Numbered from the stretch's first letter, positions 8,531-17,252 are shown. The stretch: DNA of 64,000 bases from Virgisporangium aurantiacum (GCF_016863635.1 NZ_BOPG01000008.1:1-64000); one strand, 5' to 3'. The notes: generated from the letters alone by a model not told the origin. Numbers and translations: made by a program.

Positions 8531-8581
8531 TCGTCTGCGCGCCCTGTGGAGGAGCCCCGACCATCCACAGGGAGAACCGAC

Positions 8582-9766
8582 ATGATCGACCATCGGCGGC
8601 TCGGCCGCGAACTCGACTACTTCCACTCCGACCCGCTCGTCGGCGCGGGCCTGCCGATCTGGCTGCCCGACGGCGCCGCCGTTCGGCGGGCCATCGAGGA
8701 GTATCTCCGGGAGCTCGAACGGCGCAACGGCTACCGGCACGTGTACTCGCCGCCGTTGGGACGCCGCGAGATGTTCGAGAAATCCGGGCACCTGGCCCAC
8801 TACCACGACGACATGTTTCCGCCGATGCCCGACGGCGGTGCCGAACTGTTCCTGCGGCCCAGCCTGTGCCCGCACCACGCGATGGTGTTCGCCAGCCGCG
8901 GCCGGTCGTACCGCGACCTGCCGTTGCGGGTGGCCGAGATCGGCCCGATGTACCGGGAGGAGCGCTCGGGCGTCCTCGGTGGACTGTCGCGGGTGCGGGC
9001 CGTCTCGTTGAACGACGCCCACATCTTCTGCTCGGAGGAACAGGCGGTCGACGAGGTCAGGCGGGTCTTCCGGCTGATGCACCGGGCCCACGAGGCGGTG
9101 CGGATGCGGCCGCTGCGGTACCGGCTGTCGTTGCCGAGCGACGGCAACGAGAAGTACGCGGCGCACGACGGCTGGCTGAAGGCCGCCGACATGTTGCGGC
9201 AGGGACTGGGAGACCTCCCGTACGAGGAGGCGCCGGGCGAGGCCGCGTTCTACGGGCCCAAGATCGATGTGCAGATCGCCGACCCGGCCGGTCGCGAGCA
9301 GACCCTGTCGACCGTGCAGATCGACTACTTCCAGCCGGAGCGGTTCGGGCTGTCCTACGTGGACAGTGAGCAGCGGGAGCAACGGCCGGTGATCATCCAC
9401 CGGAGCCTGCTCGGCAGCATGGAGCGGCTGGTCGCGCACCTGCTGGAGATCCACAACGGCTGGCTGCCGGACTGGTGCGCGCCGGTGCAGGTCGTCGTGC
9501 TGCCGGTGCACGACCGCCAGGTCGGCGCCGCCCGGGAGTTTGCCGACCGGGCGCTCGCCCGCGGCCTGCGGGCCGAGTGCCGAGCACACGGGTCGCTCGG
9601 GCTGCGGGTGCGGCAGGCGGCCGAGCGGCGGGTCCCGCACGTCGCGGTGATCGGTGAACAGGAGGCCGGCGCCGGTGCGGTCGCGATCAGGGGACGCGCC
9701 GCGCAGCCCGCCGACGTGGCCCTGGAGATACTGGTCGACTCCTGCGAGGTACCACTCAAGGGGTGA
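8582..9766 (+). CDS. thrS: Short threonyl-tRNA synthetase without editing domain
   Basis: Class II synthetase that charges tRNA-Thr. The catalytic core and anticodon-binding domain are complete. The zinc ligands are Cys96, His147 and His273, and their spacings (51 and 126) equal those of E. coli ThrRS (C334, H385, H511). Motifs 2 and 3 are recognisable (YREERSG; HRSLLGSMERL). The protein has only 394 residues: the N-terminal TGS and editing (N1/N2) domains, about 240 residues, are absent, and nothing upstream encodes them. It is therefore predicted unable to clear Ser-tRNA-Thr in cis. The gene is behind a threonine leader peptide and attenuator. It is probably a second, inducible ThrRS beside a full-length housekeeping enzyme elsewhere. 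Confidence 0.88.
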   Translation: MIDHRRLGRELDYFHSDPLVGAGLPIWLPDGAAVRRAIEEYLRELERRNGYRHVYSPPLGRREMFEKSGHLAHYHDDMFPPMPDGGAELFLRPSLCPHHAMVFASRGRSYRDLPLRVAEIGPMYREERSGVLGGLSRVRAVSLNDAHIFCSEEQAVDEVRRVFRLMHRAHEAVRMRPLRYRLSLPSDGNEKYAAHDGWLKAADMLRQGLGDLPYEEAPGEAAFYGPKIDVQIADPAGREQTLSTVQIDYFQPERFGLSYVDSEQREQRPVIIHRSLLGSMERLVAHLLEIHNGWLPDWCAPVQVVVLPVHDRQVGAAREFADRALARGLRAECRAHGSLGLRVRQAAERRVPHVAVIGEQEAGAGAVAIRGRAAQPADVALEILVDSCEVPLKG

Positions 9767-9791
9767 TCGAGCGCGGGCGGGCTGTCCGCCT

Positions 9792-9797
9792 TAGGCT
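9792..9797 (+). promoter_or_regulatory. Leaderless promoter -10 box of the YbjQ gene
   Basis: TAGGCT with a six-base gap to the GTG start and no ribosome-binding site between them. Confidence 0.5.
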
Positions 9798-9803
9798 CAC
9801 GAC

Positions 9804-10187
9804 GTGCTCGTTGTGACGACGGACAGCCTGCCCGGGTACGACGTGCGGGTGGTGCTCGGTGAGGTGCTCGGCGTCACCGCGTCCACCCGGAACCCGTACG
9901 CCGCCGGTATCCGCTCGCCCGCCACCGGCGAGCGCGGCGACATGGCCCACGTGCTCGTGCAGACCCGGGCCCGGGCCATCGAGCAGATGATGGTCGCCGC
10001 CCGCCGCCGGGGCGCCAACGCGATCCTCGGCATGCGCTTCGACAACCGCGACATCACCAGCATGTGGGTGGAGATCGTCGCGTACGGCACCGCCGTGGTG
10101 GCGGTGCCGGTGACACCCGAGGCTCAGCGCCAGTACGACGCGATGCAGGCCGAGAGCAACCGCCTGCCGGAGGAAGAGATCATTTGA
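9804..10187 (+). CDS. YbjQ family (heavy-metal-binding domain) protein
   Basis: A 127-residue YbjQ/UPF0145-type protein; the conserved pattern runs from [10 protein letters not shown] through [14 protein letters not shown] to the C-terminal YGTAVV strand. These proteins form pentamers; the metal-binding label is historic and the function is not established. GTG at 9804 follows a TAGGCT box by six bases, a leaderless start. The 3' end overlaps the convergent accA gene by eight bases. Confidence 0.82.
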   Translation: MLVVTTDSLPGYDVRVVLGEVLGVTASTRNPYAAGIRSPATGERGDMAHVLVQTRARAIEQMMVAARRRGANAILGMRFDNRDITSMWVEIVAYGTAVVAVPVTPEAQRQYDAMQAESNRLPEEEII

Positions 10188-11934
10188 TCTCGCAGATCAC
10201 CGCACCCGCGGTGATCACCTCGCCGACCGTGGCCGACAGGCCGGTGACCACGCCGGCCTTGTGCGCGGCGAGCGGCTGCTCCATCTTCATGGCCTCCAGG
10301 ACCACCACCGGATCGCCCTCGGCCACCTCGTCGCCCTCCGCGACGACCAGCTTGACGATCGTGCCCTGCATCGGGCTGACGAGCGCGTCACCGCCCGCCG
10401 CGCCACCGCGGGTGCCGCCCGACGATCTCCGCCCCGCCGGGCGGCGGGTCCCGGCGGCGGCTGTGCCCGTACTCCGTCCGAAGGTGGCGGGAAGGCTCAC
10501 GCTGAGCCGCTTTCCACCCACCTCGACCACGACGGTGGTGCGTTCTTCCGCCTCGACCTCGGTGGACGCGGCGCCCACGAACGGCTCGATGGTGTTCTCG
10601 AACTCGGTCTCGATCCAGCGGGTGTGGATCGTGAAGGGCTCGGCGGTGAACGCCTCGTCGCGGACGATCGCGCGGTGGAACGGCAGCGCGGTGGCCATGC
10701 CGTCGACGACCATTTCATCGAGGGCGCGGCGAGCGCGCTCGATGGCCTCGGCGCGGGTCTCGCCCGTGACGATCAGCTTGGCGAGCAGCGAGTCGAAGTT
10801 GCCGCCGATGACGCTGCCCGCCTCGATGCCGCTGTCGACGCGCACGCCGGGCCCCTGCGGGAGCCGCAGCGCGGTGACGGTGCCGGGCGCCGGCAGGAAG
10901 TTGCGGCCCGGGTCCTCGCCGTTGATGCGGAATTCGATCGAATGTCCGCGGGGGGCGGGGTCGGCGCTGAGGCGGAGCTTTTCATTGGACGCGATGCGGA
11001 ACTGCTCGCGCACCAGATCGATGCCCGCGGTCTCCTCGGTGACCGGGTGCTCCACCTGCAGCCGCGTGTTGACCTCCAGAAACGAGATGGTGCCGTCGGC
11101 GCCGACGAGGTACTCGACCGTGCCGGCGCCGTGGTAGCCGGCCTCCCTGCAGATGGCCTTGGCCGACTCGTGGATCGTGGCGCGCTGCTCGTCGGTGAGG
11201 AACGGCGCCGGCGCCTCCTCGACGAGCTTCTGGTGGCGGCGCTGCAGCGAGCAGTCGCGGGTGCCGACGACGATCACGTTGCCGTGCTGGTCGGCGAGCA
11301 CCTGCGCCTCGACGTGGCGGGGCTTGTCGAGGTAGCGCTCGACGAAGCATTCGCCCCGGCCGAAGGCGGCGACCGCCTCACGGACGGCGCTCTCGAACTG
11401 GGCGGGGATCTCCTCGATCGTGCGGGCGACCTTGAGCCCGCGCCCGCCCCCGCCGAACGCCGCCTTGATCGCGACGGGCAGGCCGTGTTCCCGGGCGAAC
11501 TGCGCGATCTCGTCCGCGTCCTTGACCGGGTCGTTCGTGCCCGGGGTGAGCGGCGCGCCGGCGCGCTTGGCGATGTGCCGGGCGGTCACCTTGTCGCCGA
11601 GGTCGCGGATCGCCTGCGGGCTCGGCCCGATCCAGGTGAGGCCCGCGTCGATGACGGCCTGGGCGAAGTCGGCGTTCTCGGAGAGGAAGCCGTAGCCGGG
11701 GTGCACCGCGTCGGCGTCGGCCCTCCTGGCGATCTCTACGAGCTTGTCGATGCGGAGGTACGAGTCGGCGGCGGTGTCACCGTCGAGGGCGTACGCCTCG
11801 TCGGCGAGCACGGCGTGCGGGGCGTCGCGATCGGAGTCGGCGTAGACGGCGACGCTTTTCAGCCCCGCGTCTCGACACGCCCGCACCACCCGCACCGCGA
11901 TCTCACCACGGTTGGCCACAAGTACCTTACGCAT
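10180..11934 (-). CDS. accA: Acyl-CoA carboxylase alpha subunit (biotin carboxylase + BCCP)
   Basis: Carboxylates its own biotin with bicarbonate and ATP and delivers it to the beta subunit. The 584 residues comprise the biotin carboxylase N domain starting [16 protein letters not shown], the ATP-grasp domain with the GGGGRGLK loop, the C-terminal carboxylase domain, a linker rich in Ala/Gly/Thr, and a biotinyl domain with EAMKME. Lys550 is the biotin site. The ATG at 11934 has a strong GGAGGAG site. It should work with AccD at 1.6 kb, AccE at 17 kb and BirA at 0.8 kb. It may also serve other beta subunits in the cell, as alpha subunits do in actinomycetes. Confidence 0.93.
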   Translation of the reverse strand: MRKVLVANRGEIAVRVVRACRDAGLKSVAVYADSDRDAPHAVLADEAYALDGDTAADSYLRIDKLVEIARRADADAVHPGYGFLSENADFAQAVIDAGLTWIGPSPQAIRDLGDKVTARHIAKRAGAPLTPGTNDPVKDADEIAQFAREHGLPVAIKAAFGGGGRGLKVARTIEEIPAQFESAVREAVAAFGRGECFVERYLDKPRHVEAQVLADQHGNVIVVGTRDCSLQRRHQKLVEEAPAPFLTDEQRATIHESAKAICREAGYHGAGTVEYLVGADGTISFLEVNTRLQVEHPVTEETAGIDLVREQFRIASNEKLRLSADPAPRGHSIEFRINGEDPGRNFLPAPGTVTALRLPQGPGVRVDSGIEAGSVIGGNFDSLLAKLIVTGETRAEAIERARRALDEMVVDGMATALPFHRAIVRDEAFTAEPFTIHTRWIETEFENTIEPFVGAASTEVEAEERTTVVVEVGGKRLSVSLPATFGRSTGTAAAGTRRPAGRRSSGGTRGGAAGGDALVSPMQGTIVKLVVAEGDEVAEGDPVVVLEAMKMEQPLAAHKAGVVTGLSATVGEVITAGAVICEIK

Positions 11935-12034
11935 ACGGACGTGCTCCTCCCGGCCACTTCTGGTCGGGAGTCTAGTGACGCCGCCCCGGGAAATCCCTGT
12001 GACCTTGAAGCGGTGCTCTTGTGACGTCACTCGT

Positions 12035-12050
12035 TAGTCAAAATTGAATG
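12035..12050. promoter_or_regulatory. Putative PadR operator at the padR promoter
   Basis: TAGTCAAAATTGAATG is an imperfect form of the perfect palindrome found before the ABC genes (12726-12741). It lies immediately upstream of the TAGGGT -10 box (12053-12058), whose six-base gap to the padR ATG marks a leaderless start. Binding here would block the promoter, consistent with autoregulation. Confidence 0.6.
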
Positions 12051-12064
12051 GGTAGGGTGATGTC

Positions 12065-12673
12065 ATGTCGGTGACGCGCATGGTGATCCTGGGCCTAGTC
12101 CGCTGGCTCGAACCGGTGCACGGCTACCAGGTGCGCCGCGAGCTGGTGAGCTGGAACGTCGAGGACTGGGCCAACATGGCGCCCGGCTCGATCTACCACG
12201 GCCTGCGCAAGATGACCGAGGAGGGCCTGCTCGACGAGGTCGGCAGCGAACAGGTCGAGGGCCGGCCGGCCCGCACCATGTACCGCACCACCCGGTTCGG
12301 GCAGGAGGAGTTCCACCGCCTGCTGCGGAAGTACTGGTGGGAGCTGCACCAGCCCAACGACCCGTTCCTGGCGGCGATGTCGTTCCTGCCGGCGTTGCCC
12401 CGGCGGGAGGCCCTGCTGGCGATCCGCAACCGGATGGCCGTGCTGCGCGGCTACGCCGACCAGTCCCAGCTGGCGATGCGGGAGATGACGCCCGAGAAAC
12501 CGGTGCACGTGAGCTGGCTGATGGAGTTGTCGGCGGTGCGGATCGAGGCGGAGATCGCCTGGTGCGAGCGGGTGCTGGCCCGGATCGAGGCGGGCGAGGG
12601 CCAGCACGAGGGCGACCCGGGTGAGCCCCTGGAGGCCCAGTTCACGGAGTGGCGCAAGGAGATGAACGGCTAG
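12065..12673 (+). CDS. PadR-family transcriptional regulator
   Basis: A 202-residue PadR-type repressor. The N-terminal winged helix (about residues 1-85) has the family's HGYQVRREL and GSIYHGLRKMTEEGLL, the recognition-helix and wing region. The C-terminal helical part is the dimerisation and effector-sensing domain. It directly precedes a two-gene ABC exporter, and similar palindromes lie before both transcription units, so it probably represses itself and the exporter until an amphipathic ligand binds. The effector is unknown. The start is leaderless. Confidence 0.88.
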   Translation: MSVTRMVILGLVRWLEPVHGYQVRRELVSWNVEDWANMAPGSIYHGLRKMTEEGLLDEVGSEQVEGRPARTMYRTTRFGQEEFHRLLRKYWWELHQPNDPFLAAMSFLPALPRREALLAIRNRMAVLRGYADQSQLAMREMTPEKPVHVSWLMELSAVRIEAEIAWCERVLARIEAGEGQHEGDPGEPLEAQFTEWRKEMNG

Positions 12674-12725
12674 CGCCGGCTCGATTCACCGCACCGCATC
12701 CCTGGGCGTCGTGCACCCAATTTCA

Positions 12726-12741
12726 TAGTCAAATTTGACTA
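12726..12741. promoter_or_regulatory. Putative PadR operator before the ABC exporter
   Basis: TAGTCAAATTTGACTA is a perfect 16-bp palindrome in the 148-base gap between padR and the ABC genes. TGACGTCA (12779-12786) and GTGATGTCAC (12789-12798) lie further downstream. Related forms, GTGACGTCAC (12021-12030) and GTGATGTCAT (12057-12066), flank the padR promoter, so both promoters share two motif types. Confidence 0.7.
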
Positions 12742-12821
12742 ACCAGCGCCGCGGGCTTACCGTCACAGGCTAACAGGATGACGTCATAGTGATGTCACTT
12801 GCCCGACAAGGATGGTGCTCC

Positions 12822-13778
12822 ATGATCAAGACCTCCGGCCTGCGCAAGTCGTTCCGGAGCGGACGTACGACCGTCGATGCCGTGCGCGGGGTCGACCTCG
12901 ACGTCGGCGACGGGGAGATCTTCGGGTTTCTCGGCCCGAACGGCGCCGGCAAGACCACGACGCTCCGCATGCTCGCCACGCTCATCCGCCCCGACGGCGG
13001 CAGCGCGCTGGTCGCCGGCATCGACCTGCGTCAAAGGCCGGGCGAGGTGCGCCGGCGCATCGGGTACGTGGCGCAGGGCGGCGGCACCTGGGACGAGGTG
13101 TCGGCCCGCGAGGAGCTCGCCTACCAGGTCCGGCTCTACGGGATCGGCCCGGCCGAGGCGAGAAGGCGCGCGCACGAAGCGGTCGACGCCTTCCAGCTCA
13201 CCGAGTTCGCCGACCGCCACTGCAAGACGTACTCGGGCGGCCAGCGGAGACGGGTCGACATCGCGCTCGGCGTCATCCACCGGCCCCGCGTCGTGTTCCT
13301 CGACGAGCCCACCACCGGGCTCGACCCGCAGAGCCGCGCGCACATGTGGAACGAGGTGCGCCGCCTCCGCGACGAGGGCATGACGATCTTCCTCACCACC
13401 CACTACCTGGAAGAGGCCGACGCGCTCTGCGACCGGGTGGCGATCATCGACCACGGCACGATCGTGGCCGTCGACTCACCGGCGGAGCTGAAGCGCCAGG
13501 TGGCCGGCGACGTGGTCACCCTCGACCTCGCCGACGACCCCACCACCGTCGCCGCCGACCTGGAGCGCCAGCCCTACGTCCGCGAACTGGAACGCAGCGG
13601 CGACAACGGCCTCCGGCTGGTGGTCGACGCGGGTGCCACCGCGATGCCGCAGATCATGCGCCACGTCGACGCCGCCGGCGCCACGATCTCCGCGATCGAA
13701 CTGCACCGCCCCAGCCTCGACGACGTCTTCCTCGCCCGCACCGGCCGCTCACTCCGCGATACAGGGAGCCAATCATGA
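12822..13778 (+). CDS. ABC transporter ATP-binding protein (DrrA-like)
   Basis: Energises export with the permease encoded next. The 318 residues carry Walker A GPNGAGKTTT, the signature SGGQRRRVDIA, Walker B VVFLDEPTTGLDP, the switch histidine in TTHYLEEAD, and the roughly 80-residue C-terminal extension of the daunorubicin-resistance (DrrA) branch. ATG at 12822 has an AAGGA site. The stop overlaps the permease start (ATGA). Regulation by the adjacent PadR protein is likely from the palindrome at 12726. The substrate is unknown; drug or lipid-like compounds are usual for this branch. Confidence 0.88.
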   Translation: MIKTSGLRKSFRSGRTTVDAVRGVDLDVGDGEIFGFLGPNGAGKTTTLRMLATLIRPDGGSALVAGIDLRQRPGEVRRRIGYVAQGGGTWDEVSAREELAYQVRLYGIGPAEARRRAHEAVDAFQLTEFADRHCKTYSGGQRRRVDIALGVIHRPRVVFLDEPTTGLDPQSRAHMWNEVRRLRDEGMTIFLTTHYLEEADALCDRVAIIDHGTIVAVDSPAELKRQVAGDVVTLDLADDPTTVAADLERQPYVRELERSGDNGLRLVVDAGATAMPQIMRHVDAAGATISAIELHRPSLDDVFLARTGRSLRDTGSQS

Positions 13779-14512
13779 TCCGTGACACCTGGCTGGTCTT
13801 CACCCGCCAATGCGTCCTCGTCCTCCGCAACCCGGTCTGGGTGTTCGTCGGGATCTTCCAGCCGCTCTGCTTCCTTCTTCTCTTCGGCCCGCTGCTCGAC
13901 AGGATGCCAGGGGTCGGCGGCTACGAGGCGTTCGTGCCCGGCCTGCTGATCCAGCTCGCCATGTTCGGCTCGATGTTCGTCGGGTTCGCGCTCATCGCCG
14001 AGTTGCGCGCCGGTGTGCTCGAACGGATGCGGGTGACGCCGGTCAGCCGCCTCGCCCTGCTGCTCGGCCGGTGCCTGCGCGACATCGTGTCGCTGCTGGT
14101 GCAGGCGCTGATCCTCGTGCTGATCGCGCTGCCGTTCGGGCTCGACGTGAAGATCACCGACCTGGCCCTGGCCATGGCGATGCTGGCCCTGATCGGGCTG
14201 CTCTTCTCGGCGTTCTCGTACGGGGTCGCGCTCCTGGTCCGCAGCGAGGACGCGCTGGCGCCGTTGCTGAACTCCCTCGTCATCCCGCTCCTCCTGCTCT
14301 CGGGCATCCTGCTGCCGCTGAGCCTGGGCCCGGGCTGGCTGCAGACGATCGCGCAGTGGAACCCGTTCTCGTGGGCGGTCGACGCCGCCCGGGCCCTGTT
14401 CGCCGGCCACCCGGGCGACCCGGACGTGTGGAAGGCCCTGGTGATCGTCGGTGCCCTCGCGGTCGCCGCCGCAACCTGGTCGGCGCGTGAGTTCGCCCGC
14501 AGTATCAGATAA
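13775..14512 (+). CDS. ABC-2 type transporter permease (DrrB-like)
   Basis: A 245-residue integral membrane protein with about six membrane segments and the ABC-2 family's conserved stretch near ERMRVTPVSR, which follows the second segment and contacts the ATPase. A late NPFSWAVDAARALF motif is typical of DrrB-type permeases. It overlaps the ATPase gene by four bases and forms a two-gene exporter with it. Substrate unknown. Confidence 0.87.
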   Translation: MIRDTWLVFTRQCVLVLRNPVWVFVGIFQPLCFLLLFGPLLDRMPGVGGYEAFVPGLLIQLAMFGSMFVGFALIAELRAGVLERMRVTPVSRLALLLGRCLRDIVSLLVQALILVLIALPFGLDVKITDLALAMAMLALIGLLFSAFSYGVALLVRSEDALAPLLNSLVIPLLLLSGILLPLSLGPGWLQTIAQWNPFSWAVDAARALFAGHPGDPDVWKALVIVGALAVAAATWSAREFARSIR

Positions 14513-14535
14513 GCGGGAAAGATAGCCTGGTCCCA

Positions 14536-15732
14536 GTGCAACGCCTCCAGCTCCAACGGGACCGGCTCACCCTCGTCACCTACGCGCAGTTGGGCATCTT
14601 CGGCTACTGGATCTACGGGTTCGGGCCGGTGGTGCCCCTGCTGCGCGACGAGCAGGGCACCAGCCGCGCGGTGGCGAGCCTGCACGGGTCGGCGCTCGCG
14701 GTCGCGGCACTGGTCGGCGGCGCCGCGTTTCCCTTTCTGGTCAAGAGGTTCGGGCGTCCACGGGTCATGTGGGCCGGCATCGCGGGGATGGCGGTGGGCG
14801 TCCTCGCGCTGTGGGCCGCGCGTCCGTTCCCGGCCACGATGGCCGCCGTGTTCGTGGCCGCGACAGCCGGGTCGATCCTGGTCAACGGCGTGGTCGCGAC
14901 GCTGTCGGGTCATCACGGCCCAGCCGGCGCGGCCGCGATCAGCGAGGCCAACGCGGTCGCGGCCGGGGTCGGCACGGTCAGTCCGCTGATCATCGGCGGC
15001 GCGGTCGCCGCCGGCTTCGGCTGGCGGCCGGGCCTGGCCGCGGTGGTCCTGGCCATCGCGGTGGTCGCGGCGGTCGGTTGGTTTTCCGGTGACGCGTTGC
15101 GGGCCGCCGCCGTTGCGGCATCCGTCGATCGACCGGGTACCGGCCGGTTGCCACCGGCGTACTGGCTGGCCTGGACGAGCATGGTCGTCACCGGCTCGGT
15201 CGAGGTCTGCTTGAACCTGTGGGCCGGCGACGAGTTGCGCGGCCACGCGAACGTCTCGCCCGGGGTGGCGACGGCCGCCCTCGCCGCGATCGTCGGCGGG
15301 ATGTTCCTCGGCCGGCTGGCCGGTGTGCGGCTGCTGCTGCGGTTCCTGCCGTTGCAGGTGCTGCTCGTCGCGCTGGCGGTGAGCGCGGCCGGGTTCACGA
15401 TCTTCTGGCTGGCCACCACGGCGTGGCTGGCGATCGCCGGGCTGCTGGTGTGCGGGATCGGCAACTCGCTGCACTACCCGCTGGCGGTGGCGCTGGCCGT
15501 CGACCACAGCGACGGCCAGCCCGACCTCGCCGCCGCGCGCAGCGCGTACGCGATGGCCATCGGATTCGGGCTGGCTCCGCTCGCCCTCGGTTGGACCGCC
15601 GACCAGGTGGGCACCCACCGGGCGTTTCTCCTGGTCTACCTGCTGCTCGCCGCGGCGGCCGTAGTGGTGCTGCGGCTCATGCGGCACCCGGTGCCCATCA
15701 GCGAACCCTTCAGCGCACCCGGGCGACCGTGA
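14536..15732 (+). CDS. MFS transporter
   Basis: A 398-residue major facilitator protein with about twelve hydrophobic helices. The loop between helices 2 and 3 has a degenerate signature (LVKRFGRPRVMW), and a second copy of the pattern occurs after helix 8. Substrate cannot be inferred. GTG at 14536 follows a TAGCCT box by seven bases, a leaderless start giving it its own promoter and separating it from the ABC genes. Its 3' end overlaps the convergent methyltransferase by 23 bases. Confidence 0.8.
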   Translation: MQRLQLQRDRLTLVTYAQLGIFGYWIYGFGPVVPLLRDEQGTSRAVASLHGSALAVAALVGGAAFPFLVKRFGRPRVMWAGIAGMAVGVLALWAARPFPATMAAVFVAATAGSILVNGVVATLSGHHGPAGAAAISEANAVAAGVGTVSPLIIGGAVAAGFGWRPGLAAVVLAIAVVAAVGWFSGDALRAAAVAASVDRPGTGRLPPAYWLAWTSMVVTGSVEVCLNLWAGDELRGHANVSPGVATAALAAIVGGMFLGRLAGVRLLLRFLPLQVLLVALAVSAAGFTIFWLATTAWLAIAGLLVCGIGNSLHYPLAVALAVDHSDGQPDLAAARSAYAMAIGFGLAPLALGWTADQVGTHRAFLLVYLLLAAAAVVVLRLMRHPVPISEPFSAPGRP

Positions 15733-16363
15733 TGCCGTCGGCCACCGGAAGCAGGATCGAGTCGACCCGCGGGTCGTCACGGACCATGGTGTTGAAGCCG
15801 ACGATCACCTGGTCGTCGGTGGTCTCCGGGTTCAGCACGCGCCCGTGCCGGAGCACGTTGTCGATCACGAGCAGGCCACCCGGACGCATCCGGGGCACCA
15901 GTTCGTCCCAGTACGTCGGGTAGCTGGACTTGTCGGCGTCGATGAAGGCGATGTCGACCACCGGGTCGGCCGGCAGCTCGGCCAGCCCCTTCTGCGCCGG
16001 CCCGATCCGCAGCTCGATGCGGTCGGTGACGCCGGCCAGGTCCCAGTACCGCCGGGCGATGTCGGTGAACTCGGTGGAGATGTCGAAGCAGATCAGCTTG
16101 CCGCCGTCGGCCAGCCCCCGCGAGATCGACAGAGCCGAGTAACCGGTGAACGTGCCCACCTCGACCGCGACCTTCGCATCGACCAGTCGGGTGAGCATCG
16201 TGAGCAGCCCGGCCTGCTCGGGAGCGATCTGCATCCCGGCGTTGTCGGGCAGCACCCGGCGGGTCTCCTCGATCAGCGCGCCGGCCACCTCGTCGGTGTT
16301 CGGGTTGTGCGCGACGACGTAGGCGTGCAGCTCGTCGGTGAGGTTGAGGGTTCTGAAGGACAT
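15710..16363 (-). CDS. O-methyltransferase (CCoAOMT-like)
   Basis: A 217-residue class I SAM-dependent methyltransferase of the metal-dependent caffeoyl-CoA O-methyltransferase type. Visible are the glycine loop VEVGTFTGYSALSI (motif I), FIDADKSSYP (metal-binding Asp and motif II), and VIDNVLRHG (second metal site). These enzymes methylate catechol-type hydroxyls; the substrate here is unknown. ATG at 16363 follows TAGGGT by six bases. A convergent overlap with the MFS gene is seen at the 3' end. Confidence 0.87.
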   Translation of the reverse strand: MSFRTLNLTDELHAYVVAHNPNTDEVAGALIEETRRVLPDNAGMQIAPEQAGLLTMLTRLVDAKVAVEVGTFTGYSALSISRGLADGGKLICFDISTEFTDIARRYWDLAGVTDRIELRIGPAQKGLAELPADPVVDIAFIDADKSSYPTYWDELVPRMRPGGLLVIDNVLRHGRVLNPETTDDQVIVGFNTMVRDDPRVDSILLPVADGITVARVR

Positions 16364-16372
16364 GAACGAACC

Positions 16373-16963
16373 CTATGCCCAGAGATCGGTAAGGCTGGTC
16401 CCGAGGTCGGCGAGCAGGGTCCGGAACAGGGGCAACGACAGCCCGACCACGGTGCCGTGGTCACCCTCGATCCGGGCGACGAACGGGCCACCCCGGCCGT
16501 CGATCGTGAACGCGCCGGCGACCTGCAGCGGCTCGCCGGTCGCCACGTAGGCGTCGATCTCGGCGTCGGTGACGTCGGCGAAGTGGACGGTGGTGGCCGA
16601 CGTCGCCGCGGCCCGCTTGCCGGTGCCGAGATCGATCAGGCAGTGACCGGTGTGCAGCACGCCGTGCCGGCCGCGCATCTGCCGCCAGCGGCGGGTGGCC
16701 TCGTCGGGTGACGCGGGCTTGCCCAGGATCTCGCCGTCGAAGGCGAGCACCGAGTCGCAGCCGAGCACCAGACCGGGCCCGGTGAGCCGGGCCGCGACCG
16801 CTTCCGCCTTGAGGCGGGCCAGCGTGCCGCTGAGTTCGGCCGCGTCCGGGGAGTCGACGGTCGTCTCGTCGACGTGGCTGACGATCACCTCGGGCCGGAA
16901 CCCGGCGGCCGTGAGCAACGCCTTCCGGGCCGGGCTCGCCGAGGCGAGGACGAGCCGCGTCAC
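16373..16963 (-). CDS. maf: Maf-family nucleoside triphosphate pyrophosphatase
   Basis: A house-cleaning enzyme that hydrolyses non-canonical or excess nucleoside triphosphates (dTTP/UTP or modified nucleotides). The signature LASASPARKALL is at the N-terminus, and the catalytic GCDSV and GKP segments follow. The 196-residue length is normal. GTG at 16963 overlaps the stop of accE (GTGA), so the two are translationally coupled. An upstream ATG at 17044 would add a proline-rich stretch in another frame of accE and is not favoured. Confidence 0.88.
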   Translation of the reverse strand: MTRLVLASASPARKALLTAAGFRPEVIVSHVDETTVDSPDAAELSGTLARLKAEAVAARLTGPGLVLGCDSVLAFDGEILGKPASPDEATRRWRQMRGRHGVLHTGHCLIDLGTGKRAAATSATTVHFADVTDAEIDAYVATGEPLQVAGAFTIDGRGGPFVARIEGDHGTVVGLSLPLFRTLLADLGTSLTDLWA

Positions 16964-17166
16964 CGCTGGGCCGGGAGGGCCGACGCCCGCCACGCACCCG
17001 GGCCGGGCCGGCCGGCCGCGCCGGGGATCGCGCTCGCCCGCCACCGCGACACCGGCGCCGGAACCTCGCCGGCCACATCGGCACCGGAACCCGACAACAG
17101 CACCACCGTTACCGCCGCGATCTCCTCGGCGCTGGGGTCACCAGCGAGAACCTGCAGTTCGAGCAC
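16960..17166 (-). CDS. accE: Acyl-CoA carboxylase epsilon subunit
   Basis: A 68-residue actinobacterial AccE/PccE. The conserved pattern is a short N-terminal strand (LQVLAGDPSAEEIAAVT), a hydrophilic linker, and the tryptophan-rich C-terminus with SRWRASA and PGPGAWRAS. The small subunit stabilises and activates the alpha-beta carboxylase complex. GTG at 17166 has an AAGGGGAA site. It is coupled to maf, an order known in other actinomycetes, although there accD is usually adjacent; here accD is 14 kb away. Confidence 0.85.
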   Translation of the reverse strand: MLELQVLAGDPSAEEIAAVTVVLLSGSGADVAGEVPAPVSRWRASAIPGAAGRPGPGAWRASALPAQR

Positions 17167-17252
17167 GTGCTGTTCCCCTTTCGAGTCTCGATCGACGCCC
17201 AGCATAGGCGGCCGACGGCCATACTCGAAAAGGGACGAATCGGGGTGATCTT

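Larger units (their letters stand above)
8409..8580 (+). promoter_or_regulatory. thrS attenuator leader region
   Basis: A 170-base leader with a recognisable plan. A TAGGCT -10 box (8409-8414) is followed by a leaderless 18-codon peptide gene with three consecutive Thr codons (8440-8448). Then come a weak CTGAG/CTCAG pairing at 8475-8495, a terminator-like hairpin at 8501-8530, and a second 9-bp stem (8542-8550 with 8564-8572). The second stem's 3' arm overlaps the thrS ribosome site. This matches ribosome-mediated attenuation: charged tRNA-Thr lets the ribosome pass and the terminator form, while starvation stalls it. It is inferred from structure; no T-box core was seen. Confidence 0.7.

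Noticed and set aside
8409..8580. T-box riboswitch upstream of thrS
   Set aside because: No T-box consensus or specifier-loop architecture was seen; a leader peptide with Thr codons explains the region better.
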